Under the pieces are notes generated by a model, which worked only from the letters and a program-made list of their open reading frames with translations, did not search any database and was not told the origin of the DNA. A stretch of DNA of 64,000 bases from Streptomyces vilmorinianum (GTDB lineage: Bacteria; Actinomycetota; Actinomycetes; Streptomycetales; Streptomycetaceae): the NCBI RefSeq assembly GCF_005517195.1, contig NZ_CP040244.1:6094001-6158000 (forward strand). Direction: 5' to 3'. Of this stretch, positions 45,301 to 52,422 are shown in pieces. The first letter of the stretch is position 1; each line of letters starts with the position of its first letter. Position numbers and translations under genes: made by a program.

Positions 45301-45767
45301 TGTTCGGACGTGTGGACGCGGACGGCGGCGGTGCCGGGACCGGTCGAGCCGGCTCCGGGAGTGCGGCGCAGGCCGACCGGCAGGCCCGGGGCGGCGACGG
45401 CGTCCGGCCTCGCGGCGGAGAGCAGCGGGGCGGTGGAGCGGGACCGGCCGAGGATGGCGCCGGCGATCACGCCCTGTGCGCTCGTCGGACCGTCGAGGTG
45501 GACGGTGGCCGAGCCGGCCCGCGGGAGTTCGTCGCGCGCGGCACGCCGCGGTCCGGTCGGCAGACCGGAGCCGCGCCGGGACTCGATGCCCTGGGCGCGG
45601 CCCGCGACGGGCTTGTCCGTGTCGATCGTGCCGGGACGGTCGGTGCCGGCCGGCAGGGCTGTGGCGGGCGCCGCCTGTATGAGCGAGCCCGCCATCAAGG
45701 CGGCCGCCGCCAGGGCGACATACCGGTGGATACGGGCCGCTCGGGGCAGCCTCGTGGGTCTGGACAA
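39348..45767 (-). CDS. Secreted RHS/YD-repeat protein, polymorphic-toxin architecture
   Basis: 2139 aa from a TTG start with AAGGA about 10 nt upstream. Signal peptide (residues 1-38, ending TALPAG). A SpvB-like N-terminal segment near 285-350 (SWSYPLAPPTVPGGLVPKLA; DYSSGSVDGQTS). A long YD-repeat region from about 1090 to 1700 (YDALGRLTKAW, YDGLGRNTMTR, YDLLGRQTSSADPDSGG, YDPSGNVTSVTD, YDADGMRLLRR). The RHS core is near 1805-1850 (GLTHLGAREYDPALGRFVSGD; YAYGHNNPLRRSDPSGKY). The last 290 residues differ in composition: a Pro/Lys linker, a charged helical stretch and a small hydrophobic glycine-rich segment ending with CVFFGDC. The C-terminal domain matches no toxin I know. Likely exported contact-dependent toxin or wall-associated shell protein; toxicity is inference. 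Confidence 0.9.
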   Translation of the reverse strand: MSRPTRLPRAARIHRYVALAAAALMAGSLIQAAPATALPAGTDRPGTIDTDKPVAGRAQGIESRRGSGLPTGPRRAARDELPRAGSATVHLDGPTSAQGVIAGAILGRSRSTAPLLSAARPDAVAAPGLPVGLRRTPGAGSTGPGTAAVRVHTSEQARAAGIDGLLLSLTGTSGTTGRVDVTVDYSSFGEAFGGGYGQSLRLVSLPACALTTPQRSACREGVPLPGGNDTERHSLSATGVPLKSAGAPMVLAAVAAGSDSGTVGGDYGATPLSSSAAWQTSLQTGDFSWSYPLAPPTVPGGLVPKLALDYSSGSVDGQTSATNNQGSWVGAGFDMNTGFIERRYKACSEDGTWSKDDAPGDLCWGYDNATISFNGRAGELIPTGADTWRIRNDDGTLVQRLRDAATTGNRDDDGEYWKVTTTDGLQYFFGRNHLPGWASGKPETKSTWTVPVFGNNTGEPCNKATFAASWCRQAWRWNLDYVVDTNGNAMSYWYTPETNSYGRNRVAADDTPYERGGTLHHIEYGQRSDTMLTAKATGRIDFVNAERCLDTAPGACDSGEIETNPNRWEDTPWYLNCASATDCDKGRFTPSFWTRKRLTKITTQILQPSGSYAGADAWQLSHAWGDADIDRSLLLTSVRHTGLSGTTPIALPSVTFGYRQDPNRLDRLGDGIAPFIKYRLSNISDESGGSLDVAYSAPDCSFDALPTPETNATRCFPQYWQPPGAADPVREWFNKYVVMQVTATDRTGGADDMVTRYSYLDGAAWHWADDDGLTKEKHKTWSQWNGYGRVVVEAGGWDGMRAKSEHWFLRGMDGDRKGPDGGTKEISVPDGAGGTLVDHEAHQGFEYRTATYDGPTGAVESRVVNTPWRKETAKRVRDWGTVTANLTGTGATRTWDRKRDGTYRETGVRTEFDGYGRATAVTDLGEPTTGDEECTTTQYADNTTAWILALPKQVEVLDVACGTPVTYPAHVLARKRNTYDKLAFGAAPTRGLVTRQEELTGWAGTTPRYRATDNAHDGFGRITSTTAPGGSTTTTVFTAATTTAPGTVKVTGPAAVVGNAATTQTVTTEFDPVRSLTTATVDANGKRSEVEYDALGRLTKAWLANRPKGSSPTPSLEYTYRIAEGKIAAIGAKKLANDGSQITSYILYDGWLRPRQSQSAGPDGGRLIDDTFYDERGLVERVFAPYYALGAPEPTLFGVTAQGDIDTQTVHQYDGLGRNTMTRTLRGNGEGTELSRTTTSYSADVVTVDPPAGSTPTETVLDAAGNTTELREFKGSAPTGAYDSTAYEYDRGGRITKVTTPDKTVRRYGYDLLGRQTSSADPDSGGTSITYDDRDRVTTTTDTGRKKTIAFVYDGLGRHTETRENSPTGTLLASWTFDTLRKGYLTSSTRYVGGAGGTKYTRTINAYDNLYRPLRTTLSIPSAEPGLGGTTHQVNTTYNLDGTLKSSSLPAAGSLPAEVVTPTYDALQRLVAIEGLSTYLTGVTYTHTGKPLQLELSTGGKKTWVSNTYEAGTQRLASSRTDREGISGVDRAATYAYDPSGNVTSVTDTSRSGTDRQCYRYDHLQRLTEAWTPQGDCSADPGTTALGGPARYWHSYTYTIGGNRDTETIHDPAGGGPGADTRRTHRYDENGKNQPNTLTSVVSTGAVTGTDTYTYDGGGNTGTRGLAGKSVQTLNWDTEGNLASVADATGTSEYLYDADGMRLLRRQAGTTTLYLGAQEVTWTKATGKTTARRSYDLGGATAVRQDDGSVSFVVADHHGTGELSIRADTQALVQRRTLPFGGLRGNATGAWPTDRGFVGGTQDTTGLTHLGAREYDPALGRFVSGDPLMDLKDPQQLSGYAYGHNNPLRRSDPSGKYDPDERDWCNKNPTTCEGGRYKPKPSKPGKPKKNANPGMDKPRAHMPKVENQRLKDIVEELYIRESVADKDVKGDGKTGTALIEELNEGKPFGGKGEKWHIEKAMAKLGGLRDLLEDDRKAKVKDGKGILSDADRKVAMDNAKELWTALNSDDVTGAVTKRVKDNPVLEKTMTNLLKTVIAAESMSEVTGQKFAVPPNLHPKAPQRAAPSGEAVQGRGFAKGFGVVGSAAAVAGFPVDVYNYGLKEASKRAAEGITDPFDMIPAGQGADCVFFGDCYVVREVA

Positions 45768-45800
45768 CCCGGTGGTTCCTTTCGTGGTGCCGTAACGGGT

Positions 45801-45846
45801 CCGGCCCCGGACGCCGAGGAGTGGTGCCGTCGGCGTCCGGGGCCGG
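45801..45846 (-). terminator. Perfect 17-bp hairpin between LamG and RHS genes
   Basis: Arms 45801-45817 and 45830-45846 with a 12-nt loop, in the 135-bp gap after the LamG gene stop and 34 nt before the RHS start codon. Confidence 0.78.
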
Positions 45847-45902
45847 GAGTGCGGAATCAGGGCCGTGCGGAAGGGGCCTGGTCGGGTGAGGGGGCGACTG
45901 AG

Positions 45903-48900
45903 TCAGGGCCCCGGGACGGTTCCCAGCTCCTCGCCATTGCCGAGCTTGGCGATCTGCGCGTCTCCGGCGACACCGGAGAACACCCAGACGTCGTCGATGA
46001 CGCCAGGCCAGTACTCGCCGAGGACGCCGTTCTCCTTGTTCCGGCCGAACTGGAGGGACTTCGTCGCCTGGAACGTCCTGACGTTGCCCCGCCAGGAAGT
46101 GGCCGCCTCGACCTGCTCCAGCCGGCCGTTGACGTAGAGCCTGATCTCGTCGGCGAAGGCGTCGTAGACGACAGCGAGATGGTCCCAGTCGAAATCACTC
46201 TGGAAGGCGCTGTGGCCGACGACGGGTCGTGACGCGCCCGCCGCGTCCGCCGTCGGAACCTCCAGCTGGTAGCCGCCGCTGTTGGCGGGATCGGCCGGAT
46301 CGGGTGCGTACCGGACGGTGAAGGCGCTGTTGTAGGCGCCTTCACCGGACAGGACGGTCACCTTCTTCTGCGGGCGGGAGGCGGTGTTCACCCAGGCGGT
46401 CGCGGTGAAGCTGTCCCGTGTGTTCACGGGCATCGAGGCGGTTGCCGCGTAGTCGTCGACACCATCGAGGACCAGGCCGCCGGCGCCGACCCAGCCGAGA
46501 CCGGGAGTGACGGCCGCCTGGCCGCCGAGCACGGCGGGGCGCTTGCCCGGGCTGTCATCAGCGGCTGCCGGCGGAGTGCCCGCCGCGTCGTTGAACGTCC
46601 AGCGGCCCTTGACCTGCGGGTGCTGCTTGAACAGGTCGCCGGCCTCCTCCGGGGCGATCACCCGGTCGTACAGCCGGACGTCGTCGATCTGCCCCTTGAA
46701 GAACGAGCCGGGCTTGCCGCCGTAGGAACCGGCCCCGACCATCACCGGGCCGGTGGCGTCGATCGGCGTGGCGGTGTACGCCACCTGGGAGACCAGGGCT
46801 CCGTCGACGAACAGCCGCAGTTGCTTGGCGGTCGCGTCGTACACGCCGACCAGGTGGTGCCACTCATCGCCGGGGAAGACCTGCTCGGCCGGCGGCTTGC
46901 CGAGGTTGGCCATCGCCCGAGTGCCCTGTGCGTCGGCGGTGTCGGTGTTGTACCGGTTGAACATCCAGCGGCGGTAGTAGCCCGAGTAGTACAGCTCGAA
47001 GCCGCTCTTCTGCGTGGCCGCCTGGGTGGCGATGATCTGCGCCGCGCCGGACTCCGTCTCCGGGAGTCGAGCCCACGCTGAGACAGAGAAGCTCCGCAGC
47101 GTGTTCAGCTGCGGCCCAGTGGTGCTCGCGTACGAGGCGGCCGGAGCACTCAGGTCAAGAGCACCGCCGACCGGGCCGCGTGCGCCGAAGGTCGCGGATT
47201 CCTTGAGGGTGAGCGGGTGAACGGGGCTGGAACCCGCGATGACGGAGGATCCGGCCGCGTCGTCGAAGTGCCAGACGGCCTTGGCCGGACGCCCCGTAGT
47301 GACGGTCCGGCCCTGCGCCAGCAGCGTCACATCGGAGGTGCCGAGCGCGCGGTCGAAGACGGCGGTCTCGTCGACGGCGCCGTTGACGAGGTCCACGTAT
47401 CTCCCGTTGTACTTCGCCCGGCCGATCTGGAGCGGGCCGGCCGCGTACCACGGGGTGGTGATGGGGGAGCTGCCCTGAAGGACGCCGTTGACGTACAGGC
47501 GGTACTCCTTGGCCGCACTGTCGCGGACCGCGACCAGGTGCGTCCAGACTCCGGTCTCCGGCGCGGCGGTCGAGAGCACCTGCTGGGTGGAGAACACGGC
47601 TCCCGCGCCCTCCTTGGTGGGGGCGCGCAGGGCCCAGCGCTGCGTGTACCCCTCATAGCCGAGGTAGAACCCGGCGTGGCTGGAGCCGTCGGCGCTCACC
47701 ACGGTCTGGGTGCCGGTGAGCGCGTCGAGGCGGGCCCAGGTGGAGACGGTGAAGTCGCCGTCGGACGCGATGAGGTTCGGGCCGGCCTCGACGGCGGCAT
47801 CGGTTCCGTTGAGCCGGACCGCTGAGCCCGCGGTGCCCGGTTCGCCGAGGACGGCTCCGCCGACGGGCGCGGCGGGCCGGGCACCGCCGGTCCCCGGGTC
47901 AGCGGTCGCGCCGGCCGCCGGGTCGAGGCTCCAGGCCGCCCTTTCGGGTTGACCGGCGGAGACCCTGAAGGTGTAGGTCCCGATGGTGCTGGCGTTGTTG
48001 TTGGCGTCCCATGCCTTGACGTAGAGGTGGTTCACACCGACGCGGGTCGGCATCAGGTCGACGGTGACCGGACCGCCGGGCGTCGCGGGCTTGCGCTCGT
48101 TGGCAGCGCTCGGCTCCGCGTTCAGGCCGAACTGGTACTTGGCCACATCCGAGGCGATGGAGTCGATGGTGAACCGACCGTACCGGCCGACCCCGTCGAG
48201 CCAGGGATCGAGCGGATTGGAGGAGTCGGGCAGAGGGTACTGCTGCGAGGTGACGGTCGGAGCCTCGGGGACCTTGGAGTCGTAGGTGAGGTAACACCCG
48301 GTCTGGTCGTCGCCCTCGTAGCTCCACGGGCCCCAGAGCCGGTTGTCAGACGTCCTCACGCTCCACGCGGCGGTCTTGTTCTGCGGGATCGTGGACGGCA
48401 GGGTGATCGTGAACGACGAGCCGGAGGCCTTGGGTCCTATCCGGCCGGAACTCCAGTGTGTCTTCCACCCGTCACCGGCGTCCCAGTCGACCTTGAACTC
48501 GGCGTAGACCTGGTCGTTGTCCGGGTCGGTGAGTACCGCGGTCGCCTTGGGGATGACGTTGACCGGCTTGGCGGCCAGGGTGCAGGCGCCTCCCGGGCTC
48601 ATGGTCAGCTGGCTCTGCTTCGGTCGTTGCGGCGGGTTGTTGTACTCCACCCGCAGGAAGGCGGCCGAGGAGAACCGCTTCCACATCTGCTCGGCGTTCT
48701 CGTTCGGCGCCTTCAGACCGAAGGTGAGCGAGGTCTGCTTGTTCGCCGCGGCCCACACGACCGCGTCCTTCGCGTTGAACTCGACATCACCGTCGGGGCA
48801 GGAGGCCGTCGCGCCCTTGGCCGCCCACACCGTCGGCATCTGGTCGATCCAGAAACCGGAGGCCGTCGTGGTGTTCCAGGTCGTCGACTTGGTGAGCGGC

Positions 48901-50210
48901 TTGGTCCGCCAGAACTCGACCGGCTGCTTGGTGCAGTTGTAGGCGTGGGTCTCGCGGACCACGAACTCGGCGCTGTCGATGCTCTTGCCGGCGAAGCTGG
49001 TCACCGGCACTTGGTAGAGCAGGCGCTTGGCGTCGTTCGGGGCGCACTGCATGCCGGTGAAGTTCGGCGGGCAGAAGCCGAGGCCCGCATCGTACTTGCC
49101 GTCGAACTGGTAGAAGGACGAGCTCGGATACGCGCGGGAGACCATCGCCCAGCCGGTGGCTCGTGGCGACTTCCAGGTCGGGTCGATGAAGACCGGGTAG
49201 CGGGTGTCGGCCCCCTGGAGCAGGGCGGTGTCCGGGGTCAGCTCCACGGCCCCGGAACCGACGGTCGCACCGACCGGGGCGATCCGTGAACTCTCGGCCG
49301 GGCCGTCGAGCAGTTCGGGGTCCACGGGGCCGGCTTCCGCCGGCGCGGTGGAGTCGGACTCGGCGGTCCGGGCGGCGGCTGCCTTGTTCGTCGTGTCAGG
49401 GGCTGCCGAGGTGTCGAACGATTGCCTTCCGGAGTCCCACATCGTGGGGCGGCGGGCCTCGAAGGCGACGCCGCCGGCCTGGGCGTCGACCGCCTCCAGA
49501 CCGCCCTCCTGCGTGCCGCGGACCGTCAGGCCCTTGCCGGAGACGGGCATCCGTAGCTTGGCCAGGCGGGGATCGGCGGCGGCCTTCGCGTTCTTGACCA
49601 CGAGGACCTGGGAGAAGCCGTCGGCGTCGGCGGACACTCGCAGATCGATGTCGGGCAGCACGTCGGGGTAGGTGGCCGAGGATCCGGAGAGCACCGGGGC
49701 GGGCAGGGAACCCGGCCAGTCCAGCGCCAGTTCACGGCCGGCCCGGTTCATCCGGACCAGCGGACCGGTGCCACCGCCGGAGAAGACGATGTCCGTGGCA
49801 GTGGCCACGGGTGCGAGACCCCCGTCCGGTCGGGCGCGGAGGGTCGTGTCGATGTCCACCCAGGTACCGCCCTTGCGGGTGCGCACCGGTTGCAGGTGGG
49901 TGATTTCAGTGAGGGTGCCGCCTGGATTGGCGTACACCTCTCGGGTCGGGCCGCGTTCGGTCTCGACCTCGACGCGCTCACCGGTCCGTTTGGCCTCGTC
50001 CCTGGCACGCGATACGGCGTCAGCGGGGGACCCGGCGGAGGCGGGCGGGATACTTGAATTCGCCAAAGCGGCGCCGCGGGGAGTCGTCGCCGCGCCGACA
50101 GGCACGGCAGACCCCGATATCAGTCCGGTGATCAGGGCACCGACCACCAAGGAGGCTGCGCCGGTCGCGGCTGCCCCCCTCGTTCTTAGAGCCACGCGTT
50201 TCACTTCCAT
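45903..50210 (-). CDS. Secreted protein with three LamG-like jellyroll domains
   Basis: 1435 aa. Signal peptide 1-41 (GAASLVVGALITGLISGSAVPVGAA). Residues about 95-250 resemble the N-terminal region of other streptomycete RHS-partner proteins (GGTWVDIDTTLRARPDGGLAPV). About 330-540 look like a DNRLRE-type domain (PVFIDPTWKSPRATGWAMVS; FVVRETHAYNCTKQPVEFW). Three concanavalin-like LamG domains follow at about 815-960, 1040-1187 and 1263-1416, each with the DWxHL-type strand (WTHLVAVRDS, WHHLVGVYDA, WDHLAVVYDA) and a GxIDDVRLYDR-like end. Directly upstream of the RHS gene on the same strand, 135 bp apart. Probable adhesive or carbohydrate-binding partner of the RHS protein. The start is uncertain: ATG at 50210 has poor SD; GTG at 50195 is possible. 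Confidence 0.86.
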   Translation of the reverse strand: MEVKRVALRTRGAAATGAASLVVGALITGLISGSAVPVGAATTPRGAALANSSIPPASAGSPADAVSRARDEAKRTGERVEVETERGPTREVYANPGGTLTEITHLQPVRTRKGGTWVDIDTTLRARPDGGLAPVATATDIVFSGGGTGPLVRMNRAGRELALDWPGSLPAPVLSGSSATYPDVLPDIDLRVSADADGFSQVLVVKNAKAAADPRLAKLRMPVSGKGLTVRGTQEGGLEAVDAQAGGVAFEARRPTMWDSGRQSFDTSAAPDTTNKAAAARTAESDSTAPAEAGPVDPELLDGPAESSRIAPVGATVGSGAVELTPDTALLQGADTRYPVFIDPTWKSPRATGWAMVSRAYPSSSFYQFDGKYDAGLGFCPPNFTGMQCAPNDAKRLLYQVPVTSFAGKSIDSAEFVVRETHAYNCTKQPVEFWRTKPLTKSTTWNTTTASGFWIDQMPTVWAAKGATASCPDGDVEFNAKDAVVWAAANKQTSLTFGLKAPNENAEQMWKRFSSAAFLRVEYNNPPQRPKQSQLTMSPGGACTLAAKPVNVIPKATAVLTDPDNDQVYAEFKVDWDAGDGWKTHWSSGRIGPKASGSSFTITLPSTIPQNKTAAWSVRTSDNRLWGPWSYEGDDQTGCYLTYDSKVPEAPTVTSQQYPLPDSSNPLDPWLDGVGRYGRFTIDSIASDVAKYQFGLNAEPSAANERKPATPGGPVTVDLMPTRVGVNHLYVKAWDANNNASTIGTYTFRVSAGQPERAAWSLDPAAGATADPGTGGARPAAPVGGAVLGEPGTAGSAVRLNGTDAAVEAGPNLIASDGDFTVSTWARLDALTGTQTVVSADGSSHAGFYLGYEGYTQRWALRAPTKEGAGAVFSTQQVLSTAAPETGVWTHLVAVRDSAAKEYRLYVNGVLQGSSPITTPWYAAGPLQIGRAKYNGRYVDLVNGAVDETAVFDRALGTSDVTLLAQGRTVTTGRPAKAVWHFDDAAGSSVIAGSSPVHPLTLKESATFGARGPVGGALDLSAPAASYASTTGPQLNTLRSFSVSAWARLPETESGAAQIIATQAATQKSGFELYYSGYYRRWMFNRYNTDTADAQGTRAMANLGKPPAEQVFPGDEWHHLVGVYDATAKQLRLFVDGALVSQVAYTATPIDATGPVMVGAGSYGGKPGSFFKGQIDDVRLYDRVIAPEEAGDLFKQHPQVKGRWTFNDAAGTPPAAADDSPGKRPAVLGGQAAVTPGLGWVGAGGLVLDGVDDYAATASMPVNTRDSFTATAWVNTASRPQKKVTVLSGEGAYNSAFTVRYAPDPADPANSGGYQLEVPTADAAGASRPVVGHSAFQSDFDWDHLAVVYDAFADEIRLYVNGRLEQVEAATSWRGNVRTFQATKSLQFGRNKENGVLGEYWPGVIDDVWVFSGVAGDAQIAKLGNGEELGTVPGP

Positions 50211-51008
50211 GCGAGCCGCAGGCCGGTCGAGCCGTGCGGAGGGAATGAGAGCAGGCGTGGGCTATCAGCAGCGGGAGGCCCCCGTGGCCACCCCGCCGCA
50301 CCATCTCGTCGCGCCCCCGCACACCCGTAGCCCGTAGGGACCACGGTCTCTTGAATTGTTCATGTCGAGACGGGGATCACTATTGGCGGCCATATTAATT
50401 CGGTCAATGTGATTCTGGCCACAAATTCAGCGTATTCCGGCTAGAAATCGTCGGTCTGAGCGACGGGTGAGATGCTCCGGCCGGTCCAGGCGAGATCGTC
50501 AACAGGTGATCGTCCGTCACGGATCCTTTTTCCAGCTTCAGGTTGAGGCGGTGAAGGGCGACGGCGGCCTTCACGATGCCGGTCATCCGATTGGTGCCGC
50601 AGCGGAGATTCCGCAGGAGCGCCAGCCCTTCAGGGTGGCCATGGCTTGTTCGTCGAGGCAGCTGCTCACCTCCCCAACGATCCACGGGAGGCGCTGACGC
50701 ATGCCCTCAACCGGCCGCCCCGGCGTTGGCTCGCGTTGGAGCCATCGGAGCCCAAGCGCACGCCGGGCGCACTCGGCCGCCCGCGCGCTCCCGGCCGGCC
50801 GCTCGTTCGATTGAAGCCGGGACCATACCCCCCTACGCCTGTCGAAGCCTCGTAACCTCCATCACGTCACACCATCCGGCCAACACGGCGCATCCATTCC
50901 GACATGACGACTAAACGAGACATTTCCATTTCACGGGACATGCGCGGGACCGAGTCCCTGACAACGCGTCAGCTAGGCCGCTGACCTGGGAAAACGCCGG
51001 AAAGACCG
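50211..51008. other. AT-richer right end of the island, no intact gene
   Basis: About 800 bp. The part at 50340-50450 is conspicuously AT-rich for this chromosome and probably contains the promoter of the LamG gene. The rest holds a possible gene remnant (see 50404-50685) and sequence without coding character. No integrase frame was found on either strand. Confidence 0.5.
50404..50685 (-). pseudogene. Possible remnant of a transposase-like gene
   Basis: Up to 93 residues open. The middle third (LALLRNLRCGTNRMTGIVKA) shows high GC at third codon positions and loosely resembles the C-terminal helices of IS5/DDE transposases, while both flanks lose codon bias. No start-proximal catalytic region is present. 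Evidence is weak; it may be chance. Confidence 0.22.
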
Positions 51009-51058
51009 ACGGCCTCCGGAGCCGTGTGCGCAGGTTCGAATCCTGCCGGGGGCACTTC
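51009..51058 (+). repeat. Putative attR: displaced 3' fragment of tRNA-Arg
   Basis: Exact 50-bp copy of 38303-38352. It contains anticodon arm, variable loop, T-arm and acceptor 3' strand but no 5' half, so it is not a functional tRNA gene. Confidence 0.9.
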
Positions 51059-51072
51059 GCAGGAAGTGCCTA

Positions 51073-51112
51073 AAGACCCCGCCACCAGCTAAGACGCTGA
51101 GGACGGGGTCTT
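51073..51112 (+). terminator. Terminator downstream of attR
   Basis: Nine-bp perfect stem (51073-51081 with 51104-51112, 22-nt loop), T-rich at the end. If the island entered at the tRNA 3' end, this is the original tRNA-Arg terminator. Confidence 0.6.
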
Positions 51113-51310
51113 GTCGTATGCGCAGGCGTGAGCCGCAGCGAAGGCGGCGTAACGGCTGGTCGCCGACTGCGGGACCGCGGCGGCATCTGGACGGCGTGGG
51201 GCAGGAGCTCGGTCGAGGCCCAGGACGGCGGCGGACTCTCCGGTCCGTCGGGTGCGTCGAGACGAGTAGCAGCGTGAAGGGCCAGGAGCGAGCCCCGGCC
51301 CTTCACACCC

Positions 51311-51766
51311 TCAGCGATCTTTGACCATCGACACGGTGAAGCTGACTTTCTTGCCGGACGTGTAATCGATGTGGTCCCACACCGACAAGCGGTCCCTGTC
51401 CTTCAGGGTCAGCTGCAGCACCTCGCTCGCGTTGTTCCAGTTGTAGAAGAAGAACCGGAAGTTCCTCGACGGAGTGTCTTCCAGCTGCTTGGTCCCCCAG
51501 CTGCAGTCACGCGTCGCGTCGTGCTTGCAGGTGGACCAGGCTTTGGCGTAAAGGCGGCAGTCCTGTCCATGCCACACGTCGATACGACTCAGTCTGTCAT
51601 CGGATGAACGCCACCTTCCTGCAAACGGACTTGCAGCGCACGAGGCGGATGCGTCTTTCGCTGAGGTGAGCGTCATCATGACCGAGAGGGAAAGCATCAA
51701 GGCGGCCGTCACGCACAGGGCCATGATCCGGCGTAGTGGACTGCGGGCAGAAGAGGCGGGTGTCAT
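51311..51766 (-). CDS. Small secreted protein with conserved cysteines
   Basis: 151 aa from ATG at 51766 with GGAGG upstream. Signal peptide of about 38 residues (LRRIMALCVTAALMLSLSVMMTLTSAKDASA). The mature part (about 113 residues) holds four cysteines (SCAAS, GQDCRLY, STCKHD, RDCSWG) that can form two disulphides, then an aromatic strand-rich stretch (RNFRFFFYNWNNASEVLQL) ending TSGKKVSFTVSMVKD. No known family recognised. It lies just outside attR, convergent with the tRNA fragment. Confidence 0.75.
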   Translation of the reverse strand: MTPASSARSPLRRIMALCVTAALMLSLSVMMTLTSAKDASASCAASPFAGRWRSSDDRLSRIDVWHGQDCRLYAKAWSTCKHDATRDCSWGTKQLEDTPSRNFRFFFYNWNNASEVLQLTLKDRDRLSVWDHIDYTSGKKVSFTVSMVKDR

Positions 51767-52422
51767 CGTGAACCTCCGGTAGCGGGTGGCAGCACGGGAT
51801 CCCGTGGTACCCCCTACCCATTCCAGACCAACACCCTCAGATCCTGACCGCAAGTCGGAATGTCTCAATTGCGCACCGTTCAATGATTAATGCGATCCAA
51901 GGTGGATCGGTCAACAAGTTTCATACGGGCGGGAATCCCAATGCGGGCGGGGCAACACAGGCCAGGTAGCGGGGACTTCCTCGTTGAGCGCGCGAGGCTT
52001 CGCAAGCTCACGTCATACACGGGAATCAACGTCGCGTTGGCGCTGCGGACCGACTGCCCGCGTGGGGCGGTGCAAGAGCGCGAGCGTTGGCGCGAGGCGC
52101 TGCGGTGGGTGCGCCGCGGGCGTAGGCGGGTTGGCCGTTGGGAGCCCACGCACGTACCTCACCGTCGGTCAGCGGCCGCATGAACGGACCGTCATCGGTA
52201 CCCGTGCCGAGCTCTTCGATGGATCGGCCTTCGAAACCGTGGTGGTCCCGCGCCAACGCTTCTTCCTGAGCCCGCCAGAGTAGGCGACGGCACCGACAAT
52301 GCGCCGCGCTTGATCGCGCGTACTCGCGGGGCTGTCCCACGCCGGGGCGAGGGCAGGCTGCCTGTTCCACCAAGATGCCAGCACAGCGCTGACTCCCCGG
52401 CCAGGGGCCCGTGTCGCACCGG
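51767..52422. other. Gene-poor stretch of 656 bp
   Basis: No convincing gene. Minus-strand sequence between 52026 and 52250 keeps some codon bias (EGRSIEELGTGTDDGPFMRP) but has no start region or known homologue, so it may be a decayed gene. The part next to 51766 presumably carries that gene's promoter. Confidence 0.4.

Larger units (their letters stand above)
38303..51058. mobile_element. 12.7-kb genomic island inserted at tRNA-Arg, RHS/LamG cargo
   Basis: Bounded by perfect 50-bp direct repeats derived from the 3' part of tRNA-Arg(CCG). The left copy keeps the tRNA intact and the right copy is a 3' fragment only. Inside are three convincing genes, all on the minus strand: a LamG secreted protein, an RHS/YD-repeat secreted protein and a small downstream gene. 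There is also an AT-richer right end with a possible transposase remnant. No integrase, excisionase, replication or transfer gene is visible, so mobility would need help from elsewhere or has been lost. Streptomycete integrative elements are known to use tRNA-Arg genes. Boundaries are seen; insertion history is inference. Confidence 0.82.

Noticed and set aside
38349..51008. Integrase, excisionase or phage structural genes in the island
   Set aside because: Looked for tyrosine (R..HxxR..Y) or serine recombinase patterns in both strands and found none; remaining frames lack coding character.
51009..51058. Second tRNA-Arg gene
   Set aside because: Only the 3' part from the anticodon stem is present; no 5' acceptor strand or D-arm upstream. 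Treated as attR.
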